Part shown: positions 1 to 9,458 of the stretch, one piece after another | Position numbering within the stretch: position 1 is the stretch's first letter | How the letters are laid out: the number at the start of each line of letters is the position of its first letter | Source: a virus | IMG/VR virus record: IMGVR_UViG_3300027608_000068 | Location: 1 to 40,736 of that record | Direction: 5' to 3' (one strand) | Length of the DNA stretch: 40,736 nt | The notes under the pieces: generated by a model | The model's input: only the letters and a program-made list of their open reading frames with translations | Database searches by the model: none | What the model was told of the DNA's origin: nothing | Translations under genes and position numbers: made by a program

Positions 1-3000
1 ACCAATTGCACCAGCGGCATCCGCCATTTGTACTAAACTGTCATAAATTCCAGTTTGATCGATGACAACATCAGGCGCACGAAGTGTTTCTTTCCATTCA
101 TCCGTACCGGGAGAAAGAACAACGTCCCCGGTCCAGGAAAATACCATGTATGGATTTACATTCTCTGCATAAGAAGCATAGGGCTGAGAAATATAGTTCG
201 CGGTATAATAGTTTAATGTCAAAAGCGATCCGGTCTTTCTTACATTTGATGAATCGGCCGAATTAAAAATCAGGCGAAGATTGTCTTCATAGTACATTGG
301 CCGAAGACGACCAGCTGAACGGTCCATTGATACGCTATAGTCGTTGTTTGTAACTGCACCCACATTTGAACCATAGAAGCTATCCACCACAAATCCGTTT
401 TTAAACCGATTTCCAGTGGCATCAAAGATTTGAGTATTTGCCGTGTCTTTTTCCAGCAATGAGAGAGATGTGTAATACTCTAAATTCGTGACTCGTTTTT
501 CGATTTTACCAATATCGCGCATCGTATAGCGCTTATTGTCGATCATCGTGGGAATTGTATCCGCATCGCTGAACGTATACGCACCAAGACGAATGATATA
601 AAGAACCATTGCATCCTTCGGATCTTCGGGTGCAACAGGATTAATAGCAGAAGTGCCCTTCGCAACACCAAACTGTCCGTCTCCAGTGACATAAATCTTA
701 TCAACTCTCGGAAGATAATGCTGAATATCCGTGGTCATAATACTATTGGCCTGGAATAGTGTTACGAGCGAGGAATTTGTTCCTGAAAAATTTGCACCAT
801 CATTTCCCTTTGTGGGTCTGAAATCGATGGCATCACGCAGCTGAATAAATCCATTCGAAGACTGATATGACGGAATGACTCCGTAATCAACACCCGAATA
901 AGAATCTACTGAGAAATAATCTCCGCCACCATGAGTAAAATTCTTTAAAACAACCAGTAATGCACCTACCGGAGCCGGCACATTGTGTTTTAACTGAATT
1001 CGCGCTTGATCATAGAAATTATCACGTTGGCCGTTATCAACAATATAACGATCCGTTACATTTAGATGTGCCGTTGTTGCCGCTGTACCTAGCGCCGGAG
1101 ACATATAGATTGCACTTACCTCAAACAAATCTGTTACTCCAAGAAGGTCGTAACTACCCGCAGCTGTGTTTGGTGTTGCAAAGGCAACATTTGTATTTGC
1201 TGAGAGAGTTTTAGTCTTTTCAACAATATTTCGGCGAGTAGGAGCAATAATGTTTGCGGTTATACTTGCTACGCCGTATGTGAGGGTGACACTTGATCCG
1301 CCTCCTACAAGAGCAACTGTAGTTGGTACAATGAAAGCACCACTGGTAGCGTTTACTGTTATGTAATCCGCGGGTGTTGTTGACTGGAAAGTTTCATTTG
1401 AAATTGCCGAAAGCGAGCATACAGAACTACCGTTAATGCTCACTGCATCAAATTTACGCTTTACTGTATATAAATTGTCATTTGTAATGAAATCAAGACT
1501 GCGAAGCGTCTTCACAGTATTTACTGGCAATGCAAACACAAGTGAATTGTTTGATGTGTCCTGCAAGCCTGATCGAAGGGCTCCGCTTGATATAGCATCA
1601 GCCACATTTGCTGTAAAAGCAGCACCAGACGCCAACGTCTGCTGCAGAGTAATAGCATCAGCATTAAACGTATAGCCCGCATTCATCTGTATATCAAAAA
1701 GATACAGTTTATAAATTGCCGTTGAAGTGTTGACTGTTCCACTTACATATTCAATTGCTCTTGCACGTGCAGTACCGCGAGTAACTGAACCGCTATCTCT
1801 AAGATTGATCGTGCTAAAATTGACAATGTCAGGAAGACTTACAACGGTGTCAATGTAAATATAATTTCCAAGAGGTAAGAGAGTCGAAGCTGCATTTAAG
1901 AAATTGTCGTCACGAGCCTTTTCAACCTCAACGTATACGGTTGATTCACTTGCAATTCGGTATCCCTTTACATATGCAACAGAAGGTTCAAGGCCGACTG
2001 CCAAACGAGCATCTCCAAAGGTGTTAGCTTCGCCATCAGTAGTTAATTGAAGAGGATAGAGTGCTCTGAGTTGCGCAGTTGTATAACGCCCACCATTGCT
2101 TCCAGTGTTGCGCAATTCACGCACATTCACCTGAAAGGGGCGTACTGTGTAATTACCAGATTCTTCAAATGTTCTTTGTGCAAGAATATCTCCAAGTTCA
2201 GAGTATTCTGTACGAGCCGTTGCCTTGATATCACCATTCTCAATCACGAGCAACTGAATGATATTTGCCTCAACTCGTGAGGAAAGTAATAGAGGTTCCT
2301 TTGCTAACGTCAGAGTAATCTGATAACGATGCGCTCCGGGAGCCGCAGCATTTGGAGAACCAGCTGCATTATCCGTGAGCGTTGAATCTGTTGAGGAAGT
2401 GACAACCTGTTCAAGGACTTTATACACAACACGAGTATTTACATTTGTAGTGTATTTTTCCAGAATCAGACTTGCCGCAGGAGTAAAAACAAAATTACCC
2501 GAAACGAAGAACACGCCTTCATTGACTGACACTCGAGTTCCGAGGCCAGTCGGAAGAACACCAGATGCGCTAGCCTTTACTTTAAAGAGTGTAACGCCAC
2601 TATCGTTTGCTGTCAGAACTTCTTCCGGAGCAAAAACGAGTGTTGTATTATTTGTTCCCGCCTTTGTGTACTTTACAAAAAGCGTAAGAGGATCGGGTGA
2701 TGCTGTTGCAGTGACTGCAAGCACTGTTGCAGTAACACCGCTCGTTCCGCCCGTGATAACTTTACCAATGACTGCCTCTCGTCTTCCAGCTGTGTCGGAT
2801 GTGTATGATGCACCAGCATTTGTAAATGTAGTTTCGCATTTAATATATGCAAATCCACTATCCAAAGATGCAAGACCGCCAATCGCAGCAGAACCATCCT
2901 TAAAAATATGCCGACCAAATCGATCAATCTGAGCCTGAAGCGCGGTCTGAAGCTGAGTCAGTTCTCGAGTTTGTACAGAGACGCCTGGACGAAACAAAAT

Positions 3001-3069
3001 CCTTTGATAGTTTTTTGTCTCATCATAATCATCATAATAAGGCGCAACATTGTATGTTTTAATTGGCAT
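1..3069 (-). CDS. T4-like baseplate/fibre-connector structural protein (DUF4815-like), 3' end cut by window
   Basis: The reading frame is open for 1023 codons from the ATG at 3069 to the window edge, so the C terminus is missing. The N terminus (MPIKTYNVAPYYDDYDETKN, then RPGVSVQTRELTQLQTALQAQ) resembles the large DUF4815-type virion proteins of T4-like cyanophages and pelagiphages. The rest is Thr/Ser/Ala/Val-rich with repeated beta-strand-like segments, as expected for an extended structural protein. It lies 11 bp downstream of gp8, where T4 carries gp9 and gp10, so it probably joins the baseplate rim to the fibres. That role is inferred from position. No internal stop or frameshift is seen. 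Confidence 0.8.
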   Translation of the reverse strand, partial: MPIKTYNVAPYYDDYDETKNYQRILFRPGVSVQTRELTQLQTALQAQIDRFGRHIFKDGSAAIGGLASLDSGFAYIKCETTFTNAGASYTSDTAGRREAVIGKVITGGTSGVTATVLAVTATASPDPLTLFVKYTKAGTNNTTLVFAPEEVLTANDSGVTLFKVKASASGVLPTGLGTRVSVNEGVFFVSGNFVFTPAASLILEKYTTNVNTRVVYKVLEQVVTSSTDSTLTDNAAGSPNAAAPGAHRYQITLTLAKEPLLLSSRVEANIIQLLVIENGDIKATARTEYSELGDILAQRTFEESGNYTVRPFQVNVRELRNTGSNGGRYTTAQLRALYPLQLTTDGEANTFGDARLAVGLEPSVAYVKGYRIASESTVYVEVEKARDDNFLNAASTLLPLGNYIYIDTVVSLPDIVNFSTINLRDSGSVTRGTARARAIEYVSGTVNTSTAIYKLYLFDIQMNAGYTFNADAITLQQTLASGAAFTANVADAISSGALRSGLQDTSNNSLVFALPVNTVKTLRSLDFITNDNLYTVKRKFDAVSINGSSVCSLSAISNETFQSTTPADYITVNATSGAFIVPTTVALVGGGSSVTLTYGVASITANIIAPTRRNIVEKTKTLSANTNVAFATPNTAAGSYDLLGVTDLFEVSAIYMSPALGTAATTAHLNVTDRYIVDNGQRDNFYDQARIQLKHNVPAPVGALLVVLKNFTHGGGDYFSVDSYSGVDYGVIPSYQSSNGFIQLRDAIDFRPTKGNDGANFSGTNSSLVTLFQANSIMTTDIQHYLPRVDKIYVTGDGQFGVAKGTSAINPVAPEDPKDAMVLYIIRLGAYTFSDADTIPTMIDNKRYTMRDIGKIEKRVTNLEYYTSLSLLEKDTANTQIFDATGNRFKNGFVVDSFYGSNVGAVTNNDYSVSMDRSAGRLRPMYYEDNLRLIFNSADSSNVRKTGSLLTLNYYTANYISQPYASYAENVNPYMVFSWTGDVVLSPGTDEWKETLRAPDVVIDQTGIYDSLVQMADAAGAIG

Positions 3070-3080
3070 ATTCGGAAATA

Positions 3081-4541
3081 TTAAAATTCAGTGATAACCT
3101 TGATATCTTCAATCTGCGAGGCAGACCGGTTGATTGGTGCTCGATTTTCGACAAAGATGATTTTTCCAGAGAATCTATCTACTTCCGGATTCTGCAATGA
3201 GGCAATGACTCCAGTTCCAACGCTGCTCTGTCCCGTAATTGTTTCGGCAGTTACAAAAGTGCCATATCCAGTTTTATCATTTTGGTGATAGCGAACAACA
3301 CCAGTTGCACTATCCCACGAATCAAGATATGCAACGGCTCCACTTGTTCCACCCGTAAAATAATTACCAATCACCAGTGCAGAAGAACCCGTCAGAGTCA
3401 TGCCTTTCAGAGCCTTTAGCGTTGATGCTGTTGCAACTGTTGTAGTTCCGTAATTAAATGGATTTTTGACAATTCCCAATTGCCGAAACGAGTTATTAAT
3501 AATAAAATCAGTACCTTCCGCACCCGTCAGGCTTATGCTCAAACCGCTATAAAATCCACCAAGTTCTTCAACTGGATTTGATCCGTGACCATTTGCAGGA
3601 GAAAGAACAGCTCTGACTGTGGCCGCAGCTGAAAAACCACCACCACTCAGTGTTACATTTGCAACACTGTAGTTAGAACCGGCATTTGTATTAAAGCCCG
3701 AACCAGTTGTCGTAACCGTTACACCTGTTACAACACCACCCGCGATTGTTGCTGTTGCAAGAGCTCCAGTTCCATCACCCACTACCGTTACGGTTGGAAC
3801 AGTTGCATACCCTGTTCCACCACTCGTAACGACATAACGATAAATTTTACCTTTAAGAGCTGCAATATTTGCATTTTGATTTGCGTATTGCGTTTGATCC
3901 GCCTCGCTTAGATCTTCTGCAACTCCAACGGTCTTTACCACGGTCGTCACCGAACCAACCGTTGACGATGTTGTGACAACCGGAAGTGCCACCGTTTTGA
4001 CTGGAATATAGAAATTAGTAAGAAACTTTGTGGCGTCCACCGTGGCCACGGTGTACATGTATTTCCAGAGATATCCATCACCCAACAGAACGGGTGCAAC
4101 TGTTGCGGTATCGACGGGTTTATTTGTGCTTGTTCCTGCACCAGCCTTAATGCACTTATAGACCTTGTATTCGTCGGTAATAATGTAGTATGGCTTCGAA
4201 TAGATGTCAGGGTCTTGATCATCCCATGCAACATATGTGGCTCCTGATACCCACGTGAGTGAAACATCAACATTTGAAACAGAAGCATGGCGGGGCATGA
4301 CGTTTGTGACGTCCCCCGAGGCGATTTTCTTTAATGCCGACATATTCTGATATGCGTCATTGATTTCAACGAGACTGTCGAGAGGTGTAGGTGCTTCCGA
4401 ATCGGTTGTGGTTGCGAGATTGGCTGACCACGCATCTGATCTACCTACGAATAGATAATAGCTATTTGCAAGATCCGCGACGGAGTCCTTGAAGTTATTT
4501 GCGTTGAGCGTCCGAAAAAGAGAAGTGATGATAGCAGCCAT
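3081..4541 (-). CDS. 8: Baseplate wedge subunit gp8
   Basis: This 486-aa protein is clearly related to T4 gp8 (334 aa). The N terminus has the SLFRTLNANNF and LFVGRSDAWS segments that correspond to the T4 SKFRT and FGRSEPWS region. GDGYLWKYMY matches T4 GDGYVWEYLF, FRQLGIVKNPF matches FRQISIITNP, and the C terminus IIFVENRAPINRSASQIEDI matches the T4 end. The extra length is a Gly/Thr/Val-rich, beta-strand-rich insertion of roughly 150 residues in the middle (about residues 195-370) that T4 lacks. gp8 forms part of the baseplate wedge with gp7, gp10, gp6, gp53 and gp25. It lies 11 bp after the preceding baseplate gene, in one late transcription unit. Confidence 0.92.
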   Translation of the reverse strand: MAAIITSLFRTLNANNFKDSVADLANSYYLFVGRSDAWSANLATTTDSEAPTPLDSLVEINDAYQNMSALKKIASGDVTNVMPRHASVSNVDVSLTWVSGATYVAWDDQDPDIYSKPYYIITDEYKVYKCIKAGAGTSTNKPVDTATVAPVLLGDGYLWKYMYTVATVDATKFLTNFYIPVKTVALPVVTTSSTVGSVTTVVKTVGVAEDLSEADQTQYANQNANIAALKGKIYRYVVTSGGTGYATVPTVTVVGDGTGALATATIAGGVVTGVTVTTTGSGFNTNAGSNYSVANVTLSGGGFSAAATVRAVLSPANGHGSNPVEELGGFYSGLSISLTGAEGTDFIINNSFRQLGIVKNPFNYGTTTVATASTLKALKGMTLTGSSALVIGNYFTGGTSGAVAYLDSWDSATGVVRYHQNDKTGYGTFVTAETITGQSSVGTGVIASLQNPEVDRFSGKIIFVENRAPINRSASQIEDIKVITEF

Positions 4542-4552
4542 AGTGAGGGTCT

Positions 4553-6484
4553 TTAGATATTAGAGAGAGTAATGAGAGAACCTACGTTACCCCAAGGTAT
4601 TTGGTTATTTATATCATTTGAGTCGGCTTGTTCGATCGTATAATTTGCATAAGTGTGCATTTCAGTGCCTGGATCAAAGAAGTGACCAATACTCTGGTAC
4701 CTCTTTACTAGCATTTCAGGATGTGCAGAATTGGCCGAAACAATGGGTATTTGATCAAAGAGAAGAGTAAAGTGAGTGCCCTTGAATACTGTTGAATCAT
4801 AAACCGCAGTGACTACACCAAGCTTATGAGGACTGCGCGTACTGGCAGCAGTAAAGAGACTCCGAAGATATGCGGTGCCATCGTTCTTCTTTGGAAAAGG
4901 AATCATCGCCTGAGGCACCACAAAAGACTCATTCCAGACCATTGTGGCAGTGCCAATGGTACCAGCCTCAATGGTACATACCCATGCAGTATTTCGATTC
5001 TGAGTGGATCCATGAGGAATAAACACGAATGCTGAAACCAGTTCATCACGAGTATCAGCATCGGTAGTACGAGTCCATGCTCCGGCGTTCACCTGATAGA
5101 TACCATTCTGAGAGGTGGTTGTTTGATTCTTTACTAAGACCCGGTCTCCTGCAATCACGGCAAGACCGTCAATTGTCTGAGGTGCACTTAGAGTAATATT
5201 CGCCGTTGTTGCCGCAACACAGCGTTCTTTTCTGCTGAATGGCTCGCCGGAAAGACCATCAGTAATACTCTCGGCAAACCCAACAAAAATCGGTACTGGC
5301 AAATCCTCGTCTGAAATTAACCCGGGCTGGTGAGTATGCATCGAACTATAGATTCGAACATCGTCTCTTCCGTCAATAATATCTAACAGTTTAATGTTTA
5401 AATCTTCAAGCGTAAGATCGACCAGGATACCATTCACATATTGTTTACCGGATAACCATAAATCTAGATCCTGGATAATATCAACTGGAAAGGCATTTAC
5501 GTTTTCAATAAAGATAACGATCTGACCAAAGAAAATAAATCCAGCAGGATGGACCAAACGATTAAATTCGTTTTTCCAAGTATCCGTATTATTGCCCGTC
5601 TGAATTACATAGGAAAATTGCTGATAAAAATACGAATCCTGAAGCTTTATTGTATCCGAAAGAAATCCTTTGTTATCAACATAACCACCCGGAAGAGGTG
5701 CATCAGCCGCGGTCACACCCTGTACACCTTGAATGCCTTGAATGCCTTGTACACCCTGAGTCACAGCTTGAATAAATTGAATACCTTGTACACCTTGAAT
5801 AAATTGAATACCTTGTACACCTTGAGTCACGCCTTGTACGCCCTGAATTCTATCTGAGATGCCTTGAATGCTTTGAATAAATTGAATGCCCTGTACACCT
5901 TGAGCTACGCCCTGAACGAATTGAACACCTTGAACGCCCGTGACTTGCTGAATGCCCTGAACGCCCTGAGTTACACCTTGAATTGCTTGTACTCCTTGAA
6001 TGCCCTGAGATCCCACAAGAGTATTACCAACAAATTTTGGCCTCTCCGCGGTTTCATCCCAATTACCAGAAGATGGTATCAGCATATCCTCGCGAGGATA
6101 ATATACCTGTACATTATCCTGAAAAAGGATTTTAAAAAATAGGCGAATGGAATCAACTGAGCCTCTCACAGAATAATACTGGAGTAGGCTTTTGTATAGT
6201 TTTACCTTGTCAATCTGTACGTTTTTAGGAATTGCCGCTGCAATTTCTTTTTGTAAAAGGGCCAGATATTTTTCATCAACAAGGTCAATATCACGAGAAT
6301 TGTTAATCGAATTAATCTCATAGCTCGGATTCCCGGACAAATTCATGTAGTCATAATAACTCTTTAGCAGCTCAATAAGCGCTGCTGACTTATCACGAAG
6401 ACCCGAAGGAATTAAGGATTCTACGCGAGAAGTCTCTTTTCTTTTCCGACGAGTGCTTGCAAGAGTTTCAATTGAATACGCCAT
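4553..6484 (-). CDS. Baseplate wedge protein at the gp7 position, with collagen-like triplet insert
   Basis: This 643-aa protein lies between gp6 and gp8, the place of gp7 in T4, but it is much shorter than T4 gp7 (1032 aa) and I cannot confirm homology. Residues 1-155 are helical and contain LLQYYSVRGSVDSIRLFFKI, a signature seen at the N terminus of wedge proteins in marine T4-like phages. Residues about 158-258 are almost pure [G/F/S/A][V/I]Q triplets. Residues about 415-520 carry a module common in phage tail proteins (ANITLSAPQTIDG, then AGDRVLVKNQTT and NGIYQVNAGAWTR). Expected role: a baseplate component with an exposed repeat spacer. The ORF is intact and in step with its neighbours. 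Confidence 0.7.
   Translation of the reverse strand: MAYSIETLASTRRKRKETSRVESLIPSGLRDKSAALIELLKSYYDYMNLSGNPSYEINSINNSRDIDLVDEKYLALLQKEIAAAIPKNVQIDKVKLYKSLLQYYSVRGSVDSIRLFFKILFQDNVQVYYPREDMLIPSSGNWDETAERPKFVGNTLVGSQGIQGVQAIQGVTQGVQGIQQVTGVQGVQFVQGVAQGVQGIQFIQSIQGISDRIQGVQGVTQGVQGIQFIQGVQGIQFIQAVTQGVQGIQGIQGVQGVTAADAPLPGGYVDNKGFLSDTIKLQDSYFYQQFSYVIQTGNNTDTWKNEFNRLVHPAGFIFFGQIVIFIENVNAFPVDIIQDLDLWLSGKQYVNGILVDLTLEDLNIKLLDIIDGRDDVRIYSSMHTHQPGLISDEDLPVPIFVGFAESITDGLSGEPFSRKERCVAATTANITLSAPQTIDGLAVIAGDRVLVKNQTTTSQNGIYQVNAGAWTRTTDADTRDELVSAFVFIPHGSTQNRNTAWVCTIEAGTIGTATMVWNESFVVPQAMIPFPKKNDGTAYLRSLFTAASTRSPHKLGVVTAVYDSTVFKGTHFTLLFDQIPIVSANSAHPEMLVKRYQSIGHFFDPGTEMHTYANYTIEQADSNDINNQIPWGNVGSLITLSNI
5711..6013 (-). 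repeat. In-gene triplet repeat coding (G/F)(V/I)Q units
   Basis: A stretch of about 300 bp encodes roughly 33 tripeptide units of the form X-(V/I)-Q, such as GVQ, GIQ and FIQ. The GV(T/A)Q and SIQGISDRIQ interruptions shift the register. On the DNA the plus strand reads as recurring cttgaat, cttgtacac and cctgaat units. Blocks of 30-40 bp recur almost unchanged, so slippage or recombination could change the length. The Phe-containing units break the Gly-every-third rule of a collagen helix. Confidence 0.9.
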
Positions 6485-6492
6485 ATAAAAAA

Positions 6493-8337
6493 TTACCGGT
6501 GACGTGCCGTCGTTGTATAGATCACAGCGCCCGAAGAACCAGCAACCGCAATCGTATCATTTTCGCCGACTACTACGACTTCCTGCAAATCAATTGAGAG
6601 GAGCTGGTTTCTTTTTGGAGCAATGTCGTTCGAGTTCGGAATCACGGTAAACCGAATTGCCGGAGACGCTCCGCCACCCGCAGGCGGATCTACTATAAAT
6701 CCTGAAATCGTAATATTGCCTGTTGCTGCATATAACATTCCGACTTCCTTCACCTTTTCAACAGTTCCGTTTACAAGCTTACACATGAATATTTTTCTAT
6801 TGTATGATCCTTCAACCACAAAATCTCTAAAATAATGTTCAATGCCACCCACTAAAAAAGCATTTGTTGAGAGTACAAATGAATCGGAAGAACTCTGATA
6901 AATCGGACCTGAAAAATTTAAATCAAAGTAATTGTTATTTGTATTGGATGGAGTGGCTTCTTTATACATGAAGACGCGAATTGTGGAATTCAGGATGGAC
7001 GGTTCCGCATTATCAATCTCTCTTAAAAGTTTTGAATGACGAAACACTCCATCGAATTTTAAAAGATCATCATCATTATACGCAATCACCGCCTCACGTA
7101 CCAATGTTTGCAGTTCAACAAGAGCTCTATCTGTCAAATTAGCATTGTATTTAAAAAATACATCCAGCTCAAGATAGGTATACTCGGGATCGACTAAAAT
7201 AGGAGTAATTGAGACTACATTCTTACCCGCAAGAACAGAAGATAGAATTGTAGTTTTCTCCGCGCCTGTGAGAGTTTCTGCTCCAATAGGTTTCACAGAA
7301 ATATAAACTTTTCCAAAATCTGGAACAGTATTATCTTCTCCACCCCATACTGAAATTGCCTCAACGTTTGCCACATTCTTTAAAATAATTGCACGATAGT
7401 CATCCGCCGTGACCGCTCGATTTTGTGCAGTAAAGGTAAGAGGTGCATTATAGCGAATTGATTCAATTGATTCACGAACTCCGCCGCCATATGAGTTTGT
7501 TGCAACAGTAACCGCAATATTACTGTAACCTGAAATGGTATCAACAGAAGTAAACAGACTGGCTCCGTCCGCAACAGTTCCATCCGTATAGACGTATTCG
7601 ATCTCAACAATGTTATCTGAGGTTGGCATCTTACCCAGAATACCGTCTCCAAAGTAAATTTCATAGAGTCCCTGAGGAGTTTCCTGCAGATAATAAATCT
7701 GAGAATTCTCGTCGATATTTACAAGTGATGTAAATTGCGTATAGATCGAATATGAATCGGATTCGGTATTCGCCTTTAACCTCACGCGCATTGTGCTTGT
7801 ATCAATGTTCGCATCTGGAATTTCAAATTTTTGATTTCCAAGTGAGGTATCAACTCGATAGATCATTCTCTTGAGCGTACCCTGACGGACCGGAATATTC
7901 GTAAAGGTATATTTACCTCCACTCACCGGCGCAAGATGAGATTCAAGAGCAACAAAATAATAACGAACTTGATCTACTACTGTAGAAAACCGAGTCCCTC
8001 GTAGGATTGTTGCCTGATTTGCAACAGTTGCACCCGGAGTGACAACAACATTAATGACCGCCTTTGATGATGACAATGATCTCGGAACATACCCCAAGAG
8101 TTTTGCATGAGAGACTACATTTCCACGAATCTGAGCCGAATCTAAAAACGTCTCATTCAAAGAGAGATGCGCCACCATTGCATTGTAGTGAGTATTATAT
8201 GCGAGCACATCGAGAAGAACGGAAAGGCCCGAGCCATTAAAATCCCAATCGTTGTATTTTGATTGCGACCGAAAATGAGCCTTGATTGAATCCTTGATTG
8301 TGGCAAAATCAAGTTCAGAGACGTTGAATGAAGACAT
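6493..8337 (-). CDS. 6: Baseplate wedge subunit gp6
   Basis: This 614-aa protein matches T4 gp6 (660 aa) in length, order and sequence character. The N terminus has LDFATIKDSIKAHFRSQSKY followed by DWDFNGSGLSVLLDVLAYNT and ETFLDSAQIRGNVVSHAKLLGY, the conserved gp6/baseplate-J-like start. The middle (AVTADDYRAIILKNVANVEA, GKVYISVKP) is the baseplate-J core. In T4, gp6 dimers form the inner ring that holds the wedges together and changes conformation on contraction. It is followed after 8 bp by the gp7-position gene and preceded by gp25. No Shine-Dalgarno (SD) motif is visible before the ATG. Confidence 0.94.
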   Translation of the reverse strand: MSSFNVSELDFATIKDSIKAHFRSQSKYNDWDFNGSGLSVLLDVLAYNTHYNAMVAHLSLNETFLDSAQIRGNVVSHAKLLGYVPRSLSSSKAVINVVVTPGATVANQATILRGTRFSTVVDQVRYYFVALESHLAPVSGGKYTFTNIPVRQGTLKRMIYRVDTSLGNQKFEIPDANIDTSTMRVRLKANTESDSYSIYTQFTSLVNIDENSQIYYLQETPQGLYEIYFGDGILGKMPTSDNIVEIEYVYTDGTVADGASLFTSVDTISGYSNIAVTVATNSYGGGVRESIESIRYNAPLTFTAQNRAVTADDYRAIILKNVANVEAISVWGGEDNTVPDFGKVYISVKPIGAETLTGAEKTTILSSVLAGKNVVSITPILVDPEYTYLELDVFFKYNANLTDRALVELQTLVREAVIAYNDDDLLKFDGVFRHSKLLREIDNAEPSILNSTIRVFMYKEATPSNTNNNYFDLNFSGPIYQSSSDSFVLSTNAFLVGGIEHYFRDFVVEGSYNRKIFMCKLVNGTVEKVKEVGMLYAATGNITISGFIVDPPAGGGASPAIRFTVIPNSNDIAPKRNQLLSIDLQEVVVVGENDTIAVAGSSGAVIYTTTARHR

Positions 8338-8352
8338 ATGGCAAAAATTAAA

Positions 8353-8802
8353 TTAACGGAGCCGGGAAAGAAAGAGTGTGATATTTACTTCAAGGTTTGG
8401 AGAAATCACTCGAAATGATAAATTTACATGATATCGATTATTATCGGAATCATCAATGATCTCTACATTAATTGAATCAATTCGAGGTTCATTTTCTCGA
8501 AGGACTCCAAGAATAGACTGCCTGAGTAGAATGATCGTAATAACATCGGCGGGTTCAAAGAGAAGATTACTCAGATTTGATCCAAGATTCGGCCGGAATG
8601 GTCTTTCATGAAAATTAGTTGATATTAAATTTCTAACTGCGTTAATAACAGCAGCTGTATCTGTTAAAGGCATAATATCATGAAAAATAGGATGAAGAGC
8701 CAATGACAGATCAAGATCGGAATACAGACGGCCACTCGAAACGACAGATGTTTTCTGGCCTGATGTATTATAATCCGAGAAGGTTTGAACAGAATTTGCC
8801 AT
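8353..8802 (-). CDS. 25: Baseplate wedge subunit gp25
   Basis: This 149-aa protein belongs to the GPW/gp25 family (T4 gp25 is 132 aa). Supporting segments are YSDLDLSLALHPIFHDIMPL, AVINAVRNLISTNFHERPFR and PNLGSNLSNLLFEPAD, which match the family core (alignment of a conserved EPR loop, here NEPRIDSINV). gp25 joins gp6 and gp53 in the wedge and contacts the sheath, helping to start sheath polymerisation. A TATAAATA late promoter lies upstream at 8816-8823, with 13 nt between it and the ATG. gp6 follows 15 bp downstream. Confidence 0.93.
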   Translation of the reverse strand: MANSVQTFSDYNTSGQKTSVVSSGRLYSDLDLSLALHPIFHDIMPLTDTAAVINAVRNLISTNFHERPFRPNLGSNLSNLLFEPADVITIILLRQSILGVLRENEPRIDSINVEIIDDSDNNRYHVNLSFRVISPNLEVNITLFLSRLR

Positions 8803-8815
8803 GAAGAGTGTACTC

Positions 8816-8823
8816 TATTTATA
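8816..8823 (-). promoter_or_regulatory. T4-type late promoter for gp25
   Basis: Minus-strand TATAAATA lies 13 nt before the gp25 ATG. In T4 this octamer spans about -13 to -6, so transcription should begin about 8 nt before the start codon. This box can drive gp25, gp6, the gp7-position gene, gp8 and the large protein at the window edge. Confidence 0.75.
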
Positions 8824-8831
8824 TGAATTGT

Positions 8832-9446
8832 CTAGACTTTAGTTGGCGCTGCGACAAAGCCAGTAGCACTTGTATTTGCTGGGGTTACCTGGCCAGTCAG
8901 GGTCGCCGATGCTGTTGTATTCGTTGTTAAATTTACGTCAAGTGCCGTGGCCGCGGCCTGTGCGTTATCAAGAAGAGATCCAGCATTTGACAGAAGCGCT
9001 CCGGGAGATTGTACTAGTTGTGCTATGGACCATGCCTTCTGTACCTGAAGAAAAATACCAGTTTGTGGTATCGACGGAATAATGCTATCCAGCGTCGGCA
9101 GTTTTATATTTCGACAGTCTAATTTGGCCAGCTTTTCCTGTATTGCATTGAGTAGTTTTGTAAAAGCAGCAACTGTCTTTGCGTATAATTCAACCAGTGC
9201 TATATACTTGGCATACGCTCCGCCAGCAATCTTTTTTGCCCACTTAATTAGCTTTTTAAGATTCGTTGGGGGAATTGCAATTTCAGCCTGACGGGCAAGT
9301 TCTTCTAACATTGTTTCAAGCTGTAGTTTAATCATCGCCTGAATGTCTTTTATGAGTTCCTCGAGTGCACTGCAGTCTGGAATTTCTGCAACTTTATCGG
9401 CTATTTTAGTAATCTGATCAATCGGATTATTTGATGCGTTTGTCAT
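8832..9446 (-). CDS. Virion-associated protein of unknown function between gp5 and gp25
   Basis: I do not recognise a domain in this 204-aa protein. Residues about 5-115 are predicted helical with heptad-like spacing (AELEELIKDIQAMIKLQLET-type composition, then KLIKWAKKIAGGAYAKYIAL). The C-terminal 70 residues are Ala/Thr/Ser-rich and probably flexible. It lies 12 bp after gp5 and 29 bp before gp25 inside the baseplate block, so a small structural or assembly role is likely. Marine T4-like phages often carry an unnamed virion protein at this point. Function is not shown by the sequence. Confidence 0.7.
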   Translation of the reverse strand: MTNASNNPIDQITKIADKVAEIPDCSALEELIKDIQAMIKLQLETMLEELARQAEIAIPPTNLKKLIKWAKKIAGGAYAKYIALVELYAKTVAAFTKLLNAIQEKLAKLDCRNIKLPTLDSIIPSIPQTGIFLQVQKAWSIAQLVQSPGALLSNAGSLLDNAQAAATALDVNLTTNTTASATLTGQVTPANTSATGFVAAPTKV

Positions 9447-9458
9447 AATTTATGTTTC

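Noticed and set aside
960-2932. Several plus-strand and minus-strand ORFs of 60-185 codons opposite or within the first structural gene
   Set aside because: They are shadows of the 1023-codon frame on the minus strand, have biased composition and lack any recognisable start context.
5549-6142. Plus-strand Leu/Asn/Ala-rich ORFs and a CRISPR-like look in the repeat region
   Set aside because: The repeats are continuous coding triplets on the minus strand with no spacers of constant length, so they are neither a CRISPR array nor genes on the plus strand.
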